64,000 nucleotides of DNA from NCBI RefSeq assembly GCF_020166415.1, contig NZ_JAIQXV010000021.1:14962-78961 (forward strand), read 5' to 3'. The notes beneath the pieces were generated by a model. That model worked only from the letters and a program-made list of their open reading frames with translations. It searched no databases and was not told where the DNA came from. The first letter of the stretch is position 1. Every line of letters begins with the position of its first letter. Positions 9,432 to 17,732 of this stretch are shown here, piece by piece. The translations under genes were made by a program, and so were the position numbers. This DNA is from Deinococcus multiflagellatus (GTDB lineage Bacteria; Deinococcota; Deinococci; Deinococcales; Deinococcaceae).

Positions 9432-10363
9432 AACCATATGGTAGACCCCAGTGGAATTCTTTGGTCCAAGGTCAGTGCTCTGGACAGGGCACGGTCAGGC
9501 ACGCGCGAATGGCACCGAGTCACATTTCAAGCAGGCCGCGTGCCGGCGGCAAGCCTCTGCTGCGTCAATCTGACAGGTCCGCCGTTATCATCGCCGCAGA
9601 ACCGTCAGGCGGAATCCTGAGCATCCTCAGGCATGACTTTTGTCTTGATTGAACCGCATCTGAGAAACATCGCCGGGGGTATTTCGCAAAACCGCGTAAC
9701 AGCAGGCCAATCATGATCTTGTAGGCAAGGTTTGCTCTGACTGTGCCTGAGGTCCATCATCACTGGCCACCCGCCAGAATGCCCAGGACCAAGCGAAGGT
9801 CAGCTCCATCCCACGGTGCATCAGCACCATTAGTCCATGCCTCTGGGTGCCCTGCCGGTTGTCCCGGGCCGCTTTCTACAGAGGACATCCTGGCGCATTC
9901 CACACACTTCATTCGTGGAAAGACGTTCGGCAAATACCCCACAGAAGCGCCGCGCCTGCGCGATGCCGAATGCCGGCCTCACGCCCTTTGATCGCTCTGA
10001 CGAGGACCTGCCGTTTTCGTCATCCCCACGGGAACCTAAACAGGCCGTAGAGGCTATTTCACTCGGCATCAGTCAGGTGGTTCGGATGCGGTACAGAATC
10101 ATCGTTGGACCACCTCCGACGGATCAGCCGCTCTTCCTTCCCTGGCAACGAACGCGCCAGCACGAGATTAGGCCGCACTTTGGACCCACATTCTCCTGGA
10201 GGCGTCCATTTCAAGGTGGCGCTGGGCCATTGGAGAACACTGACAACGCTGCTGAGCATGAGTCTGCCGTTTTCCCGCTGGCGTCTTGCCTGCGGTTCAA
10301 TGAATCAGAAGCCTGCTCTCCCACTCTGTACCACTCTGATCACGTGAGCTGGAATCAATCCGC
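9432..10363. other. Gene-free stretch of about 930 bp
   Basis: No open frame here has recognisable protein character and no RNA gene was seen. It may be degraded mobile-element or gene sequence, but I could not identify a parent. Confidence 0.4.
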
Positions 10364-10395
10364 TATACGGGGATTTTACCGACCTCGAGCACACT
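10364..10395 (+). promoter_or_regulatory. PhoB-box-like promoter of PepSY gene
   Basis: TATACG (10364) and TTTACC (10375) form an 11-bp-period repeat; CACACT (10390-10395) begins 20 nt after the first hexamer. A leader of about 45 nt with a ribosome-binding site follows. Confidence 0.6.
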
Positions 10396-10447
10396 CTGCT
10401 CAGGTCAAGGCAAGGTGCCTGACCCCACACCAAGGAGACCTCTGCTG

Positions 10448-10939
10448 ATGAACAAGAACACCCGTACCGTCCTGCTTGCCCTCGCCACCACCGCCGCCGT
10501 CGCCGTTCCCCTGGTCGGCTACGCCTTCGCGCAGAATGCCCCAGTGGCCCCGGTCACGGCCACCCAGTCCGGGGAGAAGCGTGGGACGGAAGAAACCGAA
10601 GCAGCCGAGACGAGCGTCAAAAGTAGCATTCAACTTCCCGCTGAGCAGCCGGGCACAGAAATTCCGGACGCTCAGGAAGACGCGCAGGTGCGTGCCCTCG
10701 CCAAGATCACCCCGCAACAGGCCACTCAGGCCGCCCAGGCTGCTGTCCCCGGCGCCGCGAGCAGCGTGAAACTGGAAGACGAGGACGGAAGCCTGGTGTA
10801 CGCCGTGGTGATTGGACAGACCGAGGTGATGGTGGACGCCGGGAACGGTCAGGTGCTGCACCAGGAGGCGGAGGACGGGGAGGCTGAAACCGGAGCTGAC
10901 GAGCAGGAAGGCAGTGAGCAGGCCGAAACCAACCGCTAA
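10448..10939 (+). CDS. Secreted PepSY-domain protein
   Basis: A 163-residue exported acidic protein. A signal peptide (residues 1-27, ending in YAFAQ) is followed by a Glu-rich linker and one PepSY-like module (ITPQQATQAAQAAVPG ... VYAVVIGQTEVMVDAGNGQVL), then a very acidic tail. PepSY modules are small extracytoplasmic domains often encoded next to two-component systems or peptidases. The start has a good AAGGAG site 11 nt upstream. It is separated from the PAP2/regulator/kinase operon by a terminator, but has the same promoter type. Confidence 0.8.
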   Translation: MNKNTRTVLLALATTAAVAVPLVGYAFAQNAPVAPVTATQSGEKRGTEETEAAETSVKSSIQLPAEQPGTEIPDAQEDAQVRALAKITPQQATQAAQAAVPGAASSVKLEDEDGSLVYAVVIGQTEVMVDAGNGQVLHQEAEDGEAETGADEQEGSEQAETNR

Positions 10940-10986
10940 TTCCCTCACGCTGACAAGAAACACTGACTTCGACACCGCTTGACGCG

Positions 10987-11009
10987 CGGGCACCTCTCCA
11001 GGGTGCCCG
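10987..11009 (+). terminator. Intrinsic terminator after PepSY gene
   Basis: CGGGCACC pairs with GGGTGCCCG around TCTCCA, followed by the pyrimidine run GCTTCTCTT. Confidence 0.75.
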
Positions 11010-11028
11010 GCTTCTCTTGCTGTGACGG

Positions 11029-11060
11029 TATACCGCAACTTTACCTTCCTCAGTCAGGCT
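11029..11060 (+). promoter_or_regulatory. PhoB-box-like promoter of PAP2/RR/HK operon
   Basis: TATACC (11029) and TTTACC (11040), period 11; CAGGCT (11055-11060) starts 20 nt after the first hexamer; ATG 7 nt later. Confidence 0.65.
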
Positions 11061-11067
11061 GGCCCGC

Positions 11068-11733
11068 ATGCACACCCCGCTGTCCCAACGTCACCGGATT
11101 CGGACAGTGACTCTGCTCCGACTCTTCCTCGGGATCCTGCTGCCCTTGATCGTGGTTGGCCTGATCGCTGAGGATCTGTTGGAAGGACAGAGTTTCGCTT
11201 TCGAAACACCTTTCCTTCTCGCGCTCCACAGCCAAGCGACCCCAATTCTGGACCAGTTGGCCCTTCTCTTCACGGCCGCCGGCGGCGCGGCCGTCATCGC
11301 TCCCCTCAGTGCACTGATTCTGGCTGTACTCTGGCGCACTCGACACCGGTTGGCCACCTTCTGGGGGCTGAGTGTCGCGGGTGCCGCCGGATTGAATCTC
11401 GTCATGAAAGTGCTGATGCACCGCTCGCGTCCGGACCTCTGGCCCCGTTTGGTGCAGGAGCATGACGCCAGCTTTCCAAGCGGGCACAGCATGTACAGTG
11501 CGGCGTTCGTCACGGCACTGATCCTGCTTGCCTGGCGGACCCCATACCGGTGGCCCGCGCTGATCCTCGGTAGTGCATTCAGCGGTCTGGTGGGCGTTTC
11601 ACGGCTTTACCTGGGGGTTCATTATCCCACGGACGTCGTGGGAGGCTGGTTGACTGGAGCCGCGTGGGTGCTGGGCGTGTACGGTGTATTGCGGCCATTT
11701 GCACCTGGGCATCAGAAGGAGGCGGCCGGATGA
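11068..11733 (+). CDS. PAP2-family membrane phosphatase
   Basis: A 221-residue membrane protein with the three-part acid phosphatase signature: KVLMHRSRPDLWP (residues ~113-125), FPSGHS near 137-142 and SRLYLGVHYPTDV near 179-191. Six hydrophobic segments are visible. The family dephosphorylates lipid pyrophosphates such as undecaprenyl pyrophosphate or phosphatidic-acid-type lipids; which one is not decidable here. It is the first gene of an operon: its stop overlaps the response regulator start (ATGA), so the three genes are translationally coupled. Two further PAP2 genes lie at 14834 and 21501. Confidence 0.88.
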   Translation: MHTPLSQRHRIRTVTLLRLFLGILLPLIVVGLIAEDLLEGQSFAFETPFLLALHSQATPILDQLALLFTAAGGAAVIAPLSALILAVLWRTRHRLATFWGLSVAGAAGLNLVMKVLMHRSRPDLWPRLVQEHDASFPSGHSMYSAAFVTALILLAWRTPYRWPALILGSAFSGLVGVSRLYLGVHYPTDVVGGWLTGAAWVLGVYGVLRPFAPGHQKEAAG

Positions 11734-12410
11734 GACTGTTAATCGTCGAGGATGACCCACACATCGCCGAACTGCTGAGTGAGGGCCTGACTGAGGAGGG
11801 CTACGAGTGCGACCGGGCGGGTGGCGCTGCCGAGGGCCTTGAACTGGCCCGGCTGTTTCCGTATGGGTTGCTGCTGCTGGACGTGATGCTCCCCGAGGGC
11901 ATTGACGCAGGCTACAAACTTGGACGGCAACTCAGGGAACATGGGTTGAACACACCGATTCTGTATCTCACCGCCCGCGGGACCGTGGAGGACCGGGTCG
12001 AAGGATTGGAGGCCGGTGGAGACGATTATCTGGTGAAACCCTTTGCGTTCAAGGAGTTGCGGGCGCGCGTCCGGGCGCTCCTGCGGCGCGCAAGCGGCAA
12101 CGCACAGAACACTGTGCCCCTCCCGGGCGGCTGGATCATGGATCTCGGCGGCCGAGAACTGTACACCACGGGGGTGCGCGCGGAGTTGACCCGCCGCGAA
12201 TTTGCCCTGCTTGAGCTCCTGGTCCTGAACCCAGGCCGGGCCTTCTCAAGGGACGACATCATTGAGCGCCTGTGGGGCGGCGAAGGCGGCGCGGTGGAAC
12301 CCAAAGTCATTGATGTGTATGTCAGCACCATCCGCCGCAAGACCGCCGACGGTCTGATTGAAACGGTCCGGGGCACCGGCTACCGGCTCGGGCGGGGAGA
12401 GCCAATGTGA
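11730..12410 (+). CDS. OmpR/PhoB-type response regulator, operon with kinase
   Basis: A 226-residue regulator with receiver (LLIVEDDPHIAELL, acceptor Asp in LLLLDVMLPE near residue 51, DDYLVKPF) and winged-helix output domain (LTRREFALLELL, STIRRKTA, TVRGTGYRL). The receiver has a few extra residues after the acceptor (PEGIDAGYK). It overlaps both neighbours by 4 nt and has an AGAAGGAGG ribosome-binding site. Four promoters of the same TATAC-N5-T(T/A)TACC type surround it (PepSY, its own operon, DedA, second PAP2), so it is the best candidate regulator for that set (inference). Confidence 0.93.
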   Translation: MRLLIVEDDPHIAELLSEGLTEEGYECDRAGGAAEGLELARLFPYGLLLLDVMLPEGIDAGYKLGRQLREHGLNTPILYLTARGTVEDRVEGLEAGGDDYLVKPFAFKELRARVRALLRRASGNAQNTVPLPGGWIMDLGGRELYTTGVRAELTRREFALLELLVLNPGRAFSRDDIIERLWGGEGGAVEPKVIDVYVSTIRRKTADGLIETVRGTGYRLGRGEPM

Positions 12411-13720
12411 CCACAGGCGGGCGCCGGGTGAACTGGAACTGGCGGGACTGGAGTCTGCGGGTCAAACTGACGCTGGGCTACGCCGTGGTCTTCGCCGTGA
12501 CCACCCTGCTGGGCGCCGCCCTTGTGTATGTCCTGGCCCGCAGCAGTTTAACCAGCTCGCTGGACGTCACCCTGCGTGAAACGGCCAGTGTGGCACAGGG
12601 CAGCATCGAGAACCGAAACGGCCAGTGGACATTCTCTGCGGAGCTGACGCCAACCGGTGACCTGTCTATTGAACTGCTGTCTGCGGCAGGAAAGCTGCTG
12701 GCCCGTGCCGGACAGGAAGAGCATGACCAGGCTCTTGCCCTACACCCGGGGTTCATGTCCACCAGCGAGCACCGTGTGCTGACCCTCCCGCTGGACGGCG
12801 GGCTCTATCTGAGGGTGTCTCGCCCGAGTGACACGTTGGTGGAGCTGCTCGAAACGCTGGGCCGCATCCTCAGCGCTGGCAGCGTCCTGATGGTGGTGGT
12901 GGCCTGCGGCGCCGGTTATGTCCTAGCCGACCGGGCGTTGCGGCCAGTGGACGCCGTGGCCCGCACGGCAGAGGGGATTGCCCGGCGCGGCACCTATCAG
13001 GAACGGGTTCCAGCTGCTTCTGGGCATGACGAAATGGCGCGGCTGACCACCACCGTCAATGACATGCTCGACCAGCTTGAAGGAACCATTGAGCGGGAAA
13101 AAGGTTTCGCGCGCATCGCGGCGCATGAGTTACGCACTCCCTTGACGGTCCTCAAGGGTCGTCTTGACCTCACGTTGGAACGTCCCCGGGACGCAGCGGA
13201 CTATCACCGGGCACTCAGCGCAATGCAGGGGCGGGTGGACGCCCTGGTCATTCTCTCGGAAAGCCTGCTCGCTTTGGCCCGGACTGACGCCCCACTGCAG
13301 CTTCAGCCGGTGGAACTGGCCAGCAGCGCCGCCGCGGTGGTCGAGACGCTTGACGAGGTGGCGCACCGAGCAGGCCAACGCGTACAACTTGATCTCACCG
13401 AGAGTTGGGTACAGGCTGAACCGGACGGCGTGAACCGCGCCCTCGTCAACCTGCTTGAAAATGCCCTCAAGTACGGGACAGGAGACGTCCTCGTGCGGGT
13501 CAGCGCCGGCGAGGTCGCTGTCCGCAGCGGTGGGCCTGGCCCAGATCAGACGCACTGGCCCCGGCTGCTGGAGCCTTTTGAGCGCGGCGCGGGCACTCAG
13601 GGGACGGCTGGAAGTGGGTTGGGCTTGCCCCTGGTGGCAGCCCTCGCCCGACGCTGGAGGGCGGAGCTTCTTCCCCAATGGGAGGACGGGGCCTTCGAGG
13701 TGCGCCTGCGTTTTCCCTAG
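12407..13720 (+). CDS. Sensor histidine kinase, partner of adjacent regulator
   Basis: A 437-residue kinase with a GTG start that overlaps the regulator stop. Two membrane helices (about residues 25-46 and 150-172) enclose a ~100-residue sensor domain, followed by HAMP (DRALRPVDAVARTAEGI), the H-box with His near residue 239 (RIAAHELRTPLTVL), the N-box (NLLENALKYG) and a shortened ATPase domain with GSGLGLPLVAALA. The D-x-G-x-G motif is not canonical (SGGPGPD), so the catalytic domain is compact. The sensor domain resembles nothing I can name; the target genes suggest an envelope signal. Confidence 0.9.
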   Translation: MTTGGRRVNWNWRDWSLRVKLTLGYAVVFAVTTLLGAALVYVLARSSLTSSLDVTLRETASVAQGSIENRNGQWTFSAELTPTGDLSIELLSAAGKLLARAGQEEHDQALALHPGFMSTSEHRVLTLPLDGGLYLRVSRPSDTLVELLETLGRILSAGSVLMVVVACGAGYVLADRALRPVDAVARTAEGIARRGTYQERVPAASGHDEMARLTTTVNDMLDQLEGTIEREKGFARIAAHELRTPLTVLKGRLDLTLERPRDAADYHRALSAMQGRVDALVILSESLLALARTDAPLQLQPVELASSAAAVVETLDEVAHRAGQRVQLDLTESWVQAEPDGVNRALVNLLENALKYGTGDVLVRVSAGEVAVRSGGPGPDQTHWPRLLEPFERGAGTQGTAGSGLGLPLVAALARRWRAELLPQWEDGAFEVRLRFP

Positions 13721-13875
13721 TGATGTCCTGCCCCTCATCCTGCACTCTCAGCGGGAGCAGCCAGCACGGCAAGTCAGCCGGCGGGGCTCACCGAACATTC
13801 GCGCGCTAGAGGTGGTCAAGGCTGTCACGGTGTCAGACTGATCCCTGTGGCCGGCTGGCTGGAGCGTGTGCTTGG

Positions 13876-13907
13876 TATACGCCTCCTTTACCTCTCCTTC
13901 CTATGGT
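13876..13907 (+). promoter_or_regulatory. PhoB-box-like promoter of dedA
   Basis: TATACG (13876) and TTTACC (13887), period 11; TATGGT (13902-13907) begins 20 nt after the first hexamer; ATG follows after 6 nt. Confidence 0.7.
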
Positions 13908-13913
13908 GAGGAC

Positions 13914-14507
13914 ATGGTTGACCTGACCCAACTTTTGCTGAGTGCTTCATACCTCGGTCTCTTTGCCATTGTCTTTGCCGAAAGCGGTCTTCTCATTGGC
14001 TTTTTCCTACCTGGCGACAGCCTACTTCTCACAGCGGGCATCCTTGCTCAGCAGGGCAGCCTGCACCTGGCAGGCGTGATGCTGGCGGTCACCCTTGGCG
14101 CGGTCATCGGAGACAGCACGGGATACTTCATCGGACGCCGCTTCGGCCCTGCGGTGTTCAGCCGTCCAGACCACCGACTGTTTCGGCCCGAATATGTCGG
14201 GCGGACCCAAGCCTTCTTTCAGCGCCACGGCGGCCTCTCACTGATTCTGGCCCGCTTCGTGCCTGTGGTGAGGACAGTCGCACCGACACTGGCTGGAGTC
14301 GGACAGATGCCCTACTCACAGTTTTTGATCTACAACGTGGTGGGTGGCCTGCTCTGGGCGACCAGTGTGCCTCTGCTGGGCTACTGGCTGGGCGGCCTCA
14401 TCCCGCACCTGGACCGTTGCATCCTGCTGGTCATCGGGGTGGTAATCATCGTGAGTCTGATTCCAGTTGGGTTGGAACTGCGAAAACTCCGCGTCAAGCA
14501 GAGGTAG
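13914..14507 (+). CDS. DedA-family membrane protein
   Basis: A 197-residue DedA/SNARE-associated protein. Conserved landmarks are FLPGDSLLL (residues ~34-42), [13 protein letters not shown] (residues ~65-77), and [18 protein letters not shown] with its catalytic-type Arg. Members act in undecaprenyl phosphate recycling, membrane potential maintenance or metal/drug tolerance. The ATG at 13914 follows its -10 by 6 nt; an upstream in-frame start would run through the promoter elements. It lies just after the kinase gene but has its own promoter of the same design, as do two nearby PAP2 genes. The pairing with PAP2 fits lipid-carrier recycling. Confidence 0.88.
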   Translation: MVDLTQLLLSASYLGLFAIVFAESGLLIGFFLPGDSLLLTAGILAQQGSLHLAGVMLAVTLGAVIGDSTGYFIGRRFGPAVFSRPDHRLFRPEYVGRTQAFFQRHGGLSLILARFVPVVRTVAPTLAGVGQMPYSQFLIYNVVGGLLWATSVPLLGYWLGGLIPHLDRCILLVIGVVIIVSLIPVGLELRKLRVKQR

Positions 14508-14795
14508 GCGGGGCCTATGCCCTCTGCGGCAAAGGGTGAAGCTCTATCCAGATGCCGGAAGCGTGGGTCATTGAGAGACGGCAAGGAGGACCTGTTGACG
14601 GTCTTTGTCTTCCTGCCGGTAGAGGGCCCTCGACAGAATTCTCCTCCATATCGTGACGCAGGGACCACACGCGACGTGTGGCACCACTGTGGTGGAGTGG
14701 CCCATCTGGCTTGAGCTGTCATTCCCAGGCAGGGACCACCGTGGCGCTGAGCGTCATTCACCACCTGCTCCCGAATGCCGGCGTCCGCTGGCCGC
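14508..14795. other. Intergenic stretch with two short hairpins
   Basis: No gene seen. CCACACG-CGA-CGTGTGG (14665-14681) and CACCAC-TGT-GGTG (14682-14694) are adjacent small hairpins about 110 bp upstream of the next promoter; role unknown. Confidence 0.35.
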
Positions 14796-14827
14796 TATAC
14801 CGCGTCTATACCGCTTCTTGCGATCGT
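14796..14827 (+). promoter_or_regulatory. PhoB-box-like promoter of second PAP2 gene
   Basis: A perfect direct repeat: CTATACCGC at 14795 and 14806 (period 11). GATCGT (14822-14827) begins 20 nt after the first TATACC, and a GTG start follows after 6 nt. The -10 is poor, as expected for an activator-dependent promoter. Confidence 0.65.
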
Positions 14828-14833
14828 ACTGCT

Positions 14834-15517
14834 GTGAGAGGCCTTCTGACCAAGTGCACGCAGCGCGCAGCAGTGGCGGGTGGGCTGCGACTGGGGCTGG
14901 GCATCTTGCTCCCGCTCTTCTTGCTGATGCTCATCGCCAACGAAGTGGGCGAAAAGGAATACTTCGCAGTTGACCTCTTCGCCATGTCCTGGGTGCACCG
15001 ACAGGCGGGGGATGGCCTCCTGTCGGTCAGCATCTGGATGAATCAGCTGGGAACGCCGTTGGCGACCTGCGTGGTCACCGTGCTGCCTCCCCTTGCCCTG
15101 TGGTTCATGAACCGCCGTCCACAGGCGCTTTTCGCGCTGGTGGCCGTGGGGGGCGCTGAGGGCGCGCAGGCCATCATGAAGCGCATCTTCCAGCGGCCGA
15201 GACCTGAGTTGTGGCCCCATCTGGTGACGGCGCCGGGCGCCTCCTTTCCCAGTGGACACAGCACCGTGGCGGCGGCCCTCGCCGCTGTATGCGTGCTCCT
15301 GTTGTGGCGTACCCGGTGGCGCTGGTCTGCTTTATGGCTTGGCGCAGCCTACTACGGCTTGATGGCCCTTTCCAGGGTCGTGTTGGGCGTCCACTACCCC
15401 ACCGACGTGCTGGCCGCCGGGCTGACTGCACTGGTGTGGGTCATGGCCACCTATCTGGGGTTACGCAGATGGCTCAGGCCAGGGGCTGGGCGCGAGCCTA
15501 ATGACGGTGACCAGTAA
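14834..15517 (+). CDS. PAP2-family membrane phosphatase
   Basis: A 227-residue membrane protein with the PAP2 signature KRIFQRPRPELWP, PSGHS and SRVVLGVHYPTDV. The start chosen is GTG 14834, which follows the -10 by 6 nt and comes 20 residues before the first membrane helix; the frame stays open 52 codons upstream, but those overlap the promoter repeats. Similar in length and layout to the PAP2 protein at 11068, more distant from the one at 21501. Probably a lipid (pyro)phosphate phosphatase. Confidence 0.85.
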   Translation: MRGLLTKCTQRAAVAGGLRLGLGILLPLFLLMLIANEVGEKEYFAVDLFAMSWVHRQAGDGLLSVSIWMNQLGTPLATCVVTVLPPLALWFMNRRPQALFALVAVGGAEGAQAIMKRIFQRPRPELWPHLVTAPGASFPSGHSTVAAALAAVCVLLLWRTRWRWSALWLGAAYYGLMALSRVVLGVHYPTDVLAAGLTALVWVMATYLGLRRWLRPGAGREPNDGDQ

Positions 15518-15754
15518 GCATGCAAGTTCATCCCCAGAGTTCGGGGGCATGATCACACCTGAACCCCAGACTCGAAACCACCCGCTGCGCAGGCGGTAAT
15601 GTGACAGCGGGCTCCGTGTCACTTCGCTGTGTGACCAGTATCCGCAATAACTTGAGCCTCGTCCGACCGGTCACCAGCCAGTCCGACCGCAGACGCCGCA
15701 TGATCCACTCTGCACCGTCATTTGAAGCGGATGGCTTCAAACAAGCGGTGAGCC

Positions 15755-16669
15755 TCAACGATGAGTATTAAAGAATTGGGCGATCTTGCTGCCCACGTCC
15801 GCATTCATATAGCCGCGTGACAGGTGAGGTCCCTGCACCTGCAGGACTTGAACATCGGCGCCGGCGGCACGTGCAAGAATCGCCAGACGAATGCCATTGG
15901 CCGCACTGGCCACGGCCGTATCCTGAGCGCTGACGACCGCCAGCAGAGGTGTGAGGCGCCCCCGAAATGAAGCGAACTGGTTGACGGGATCATACCCCAC
16001 CTGGCTGGCACCACCGAAGGCGCGGCGGATGCTGGCGGCGCGGCGCGCCGACGTGCGTTCTGCGTCACGCAAGTTGACCCGGCCAGCCACAATGGCTGTG
16101 GCACGAACCCGGACGCCCAGCGTCTGCCGGTAGGCCGTCAGGGTGGCCGGTAACCCGCCCATCGAAATGCCCAGGCTATAGACCCGGCCGTCGCCCTTGA
16201 AATGCGGCTGCGCCGCCCTGTAGACCCGGCCGACGTACGCCAGCGCGTCAGGGCTGCCCCAGGTCTCTTTCCCGCCGTCGTTGCTGAGGAGAAGCACATA
16301 CCCCTGCACGTCAATTGCGTCGACCAACGTGTCGAAAGGAGGGTGGGTGATTCCGTCCAGCGCTTGACCGCCCCGGCCATGAGAGACGATCACCACTGGG
16401 CAGCTGACTTTGCGGCAGCGTGGAGGCACAACCAACTGCGCCGCGCCCCGGACATCAGGCAGAGCACGCGTCGCGCGGCCATCTGGCTCCACGGTCCACC
16501 CCGGTGGTCCTGCCGCCCCCAGGCGGGCTCTTTCAGCTTGACTGTTCGTCTGCGGTGACGTGCAGGCCATGAGAGACGCGGCGAGCGCCAGCAGACTGAG
16601 GGAGCGGTCCAGTGTCCCAGCGCCTAAGCGCGGTTTCAGCCGCAGGACACTATGCTGGCGAGCAGGCAT
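15755..16669 (-). CDS. Putative lipoprotein alpha/beta hydrolase
   Basis: A 304-residue alpha/beta-hydrolase-fold esterase. The N-terminus is a probable lipoprotein signal (LSLLALAASLMAC), which would anchor it to a membrane. The nucleophile elbow is GISMGG near residue 185, an oxyanion-type HGRGG lies near 115, and the late Asp and His are in VVSAQDTAVAS and VQGPHLSRG. ATG 16669 follows TATCGT by 7 nt; 48 upstream codons in the same frame are excluded. The substrate is unknown; the fold resembles platelet-activating-factor acetylhydrolase/dienelactone hydrolase relatives. Confidence 0.75.
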   Translation of the reverse strand: MPARQHSVLRLKPRLGAGTLDRSLSLLALAASLMACTSPQTNSQAERARLGAAGPPGWTVEPDGRATRALPDVRGAAQLVVPPRCRKVSCPVVIVSHGRGGQALDGITHPPFDTLVDAIDVQGYVLLLSNDGGKETWGSPDALAYVGRVYRAAQPHFKGDGRVYSLGISMGGLPATLTAYRQTLGVRVRATAIVAGRVNLRDAERTSARRAASIRRAFGGASQVGYDPVNQFASFRGRLTPLLAVVSAQDTAVASAANGIRLAILARAAGADVQVLQVQGPHLSRGYMNADVGSKIAQFFNTHR

Positions 16670-16893
16670 CAATCTCACGATACATGATGGCGAAGAAGAG
16701 TGGGAAAACCGGTGGTGCCAGAATTTCATTGTCAGTGGCGTGACGGCACCATGGACGGTTGATTGGGCCAGTTCTTCGCTGCCAGCACCACTGCGGTCAC
16801 ATCGACTCTGCACTCCAAATCCAGGCCAGGCGAGGGCCTCAGAGGGGACGCTGTTAAGAACAGGTCAAAAAGCGCGCCCGCTATGCTGCCCGC

Positions 16894-17562
16894 ATGGCCC
16901 GGTTGACGCTGCTCGTGATTGTGCCCCATCCAGACGATGAGACCTTTGGCTCTGGGGGCACGCTCCTGTCGTTACTGGCACGGGGTGATGCCTGCGGCGT
17001 CTTAACCCTCACGCAAGGCGAGGCGGGCAAAACTTTGGGGCTGTGCGACACCAAAGCGGACCTCAGCGTGCTCAGACAGGAGGAGTTGCGTGCCTGTCTC
17101 GATGTCTTGGGTGTGTTGACGCACCCAGACAGTGTGCACGAACAGCACCACTACCCAGACGGCGCCGTGGCTGCACATCGGGCCGAAGTAACACAGGTGA
17201 TTCAGGACGCTCTTAACCGGCACCGGCCAGAAATCATCTTGACCTTTCCTCCAGACGGTCTCAACGGCCACCCAGATCACGTGGCCACCCATCAAGTGGT
17301 CAAGAGCGTTTGGGATGAACTGCCGGTAGAGTCCCGGCCCACACTCTGGTATTACGCCCTGAACCGCGAGTGGCTGGATGACCCGTCCCCTCTGCACCTC
17401 CAGCCGAACCGCGTCCACGACGTTTCTGCCTTCATCACCCAGAAATTGCGCGCGATGGGCTGTCACCGCTCACAGGGACTGACCCTCGCCAACACGCTGC
17501 GGCGCTTTCCAGAGCGCGTGACACATGAGCCGTTCTATGAGGTCGTGGCCGGTCGGGATTGA
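16894..17562 (+). CDS. PIG-L / LmbE-family deacetylase
   Basis: A 222-residue zinc-dependent N-acetylglucosaminyl deacetylase homologue. The metal motif PHPDDE begins near residue 11 and a second metal-binding HPDH lies near 128; GEAG and LTFPPDG are also typical. Bacterial members deacetylate GlcNAc-derived intermediates (bacillithiol, cell-surface glycans), and Deinococcus makes bacillithiol, but this copy could equally act on envelope sugars. TATGCT lies 6 nt before the ATG. Confidence 0.88.
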   Translation: MARLTLLVIVPHPDDETFGSGGTLLSLLARGDACGVLTLTQGEAGKTLGLCDTKADLSVLRQEELRACLDVLGVLTHPDSVHEQHHYPDGAVAAHRAEVTQVIQDALNRHRPEIILTFPPDGLNGHPDHVATHQVVKSVWDELPVESRPTLWYYALNREWLDDPSPLHLQPNRVHDVSAFITQKLRAMGCHRSQGLTLANTLRRFPERVTHEPFYEVVAGRD

Positions 17563-17732
17563 CTGCCTCGCCCCAAAGATCACTGATTGGGGGCTTCATT
17601 CCCCACCCAGTTGCACCGTTTTGTCCAGATTTGGTCCTTCAGCTCAGGTGGCCGGGGCTGTTCCCTTTGGTCGCACTTCCCAGAGCAGTTCCAGGCCTCA
17701 GATCCTGTACTCCTCACGCAACTCCACTGCTC

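Noticed and set aside
9432..10363. Possible transposase remnants in the gene-free stretch
   Set aside because: No frame matched a transposase motif well enough to claim it; terminal repeats were not found.
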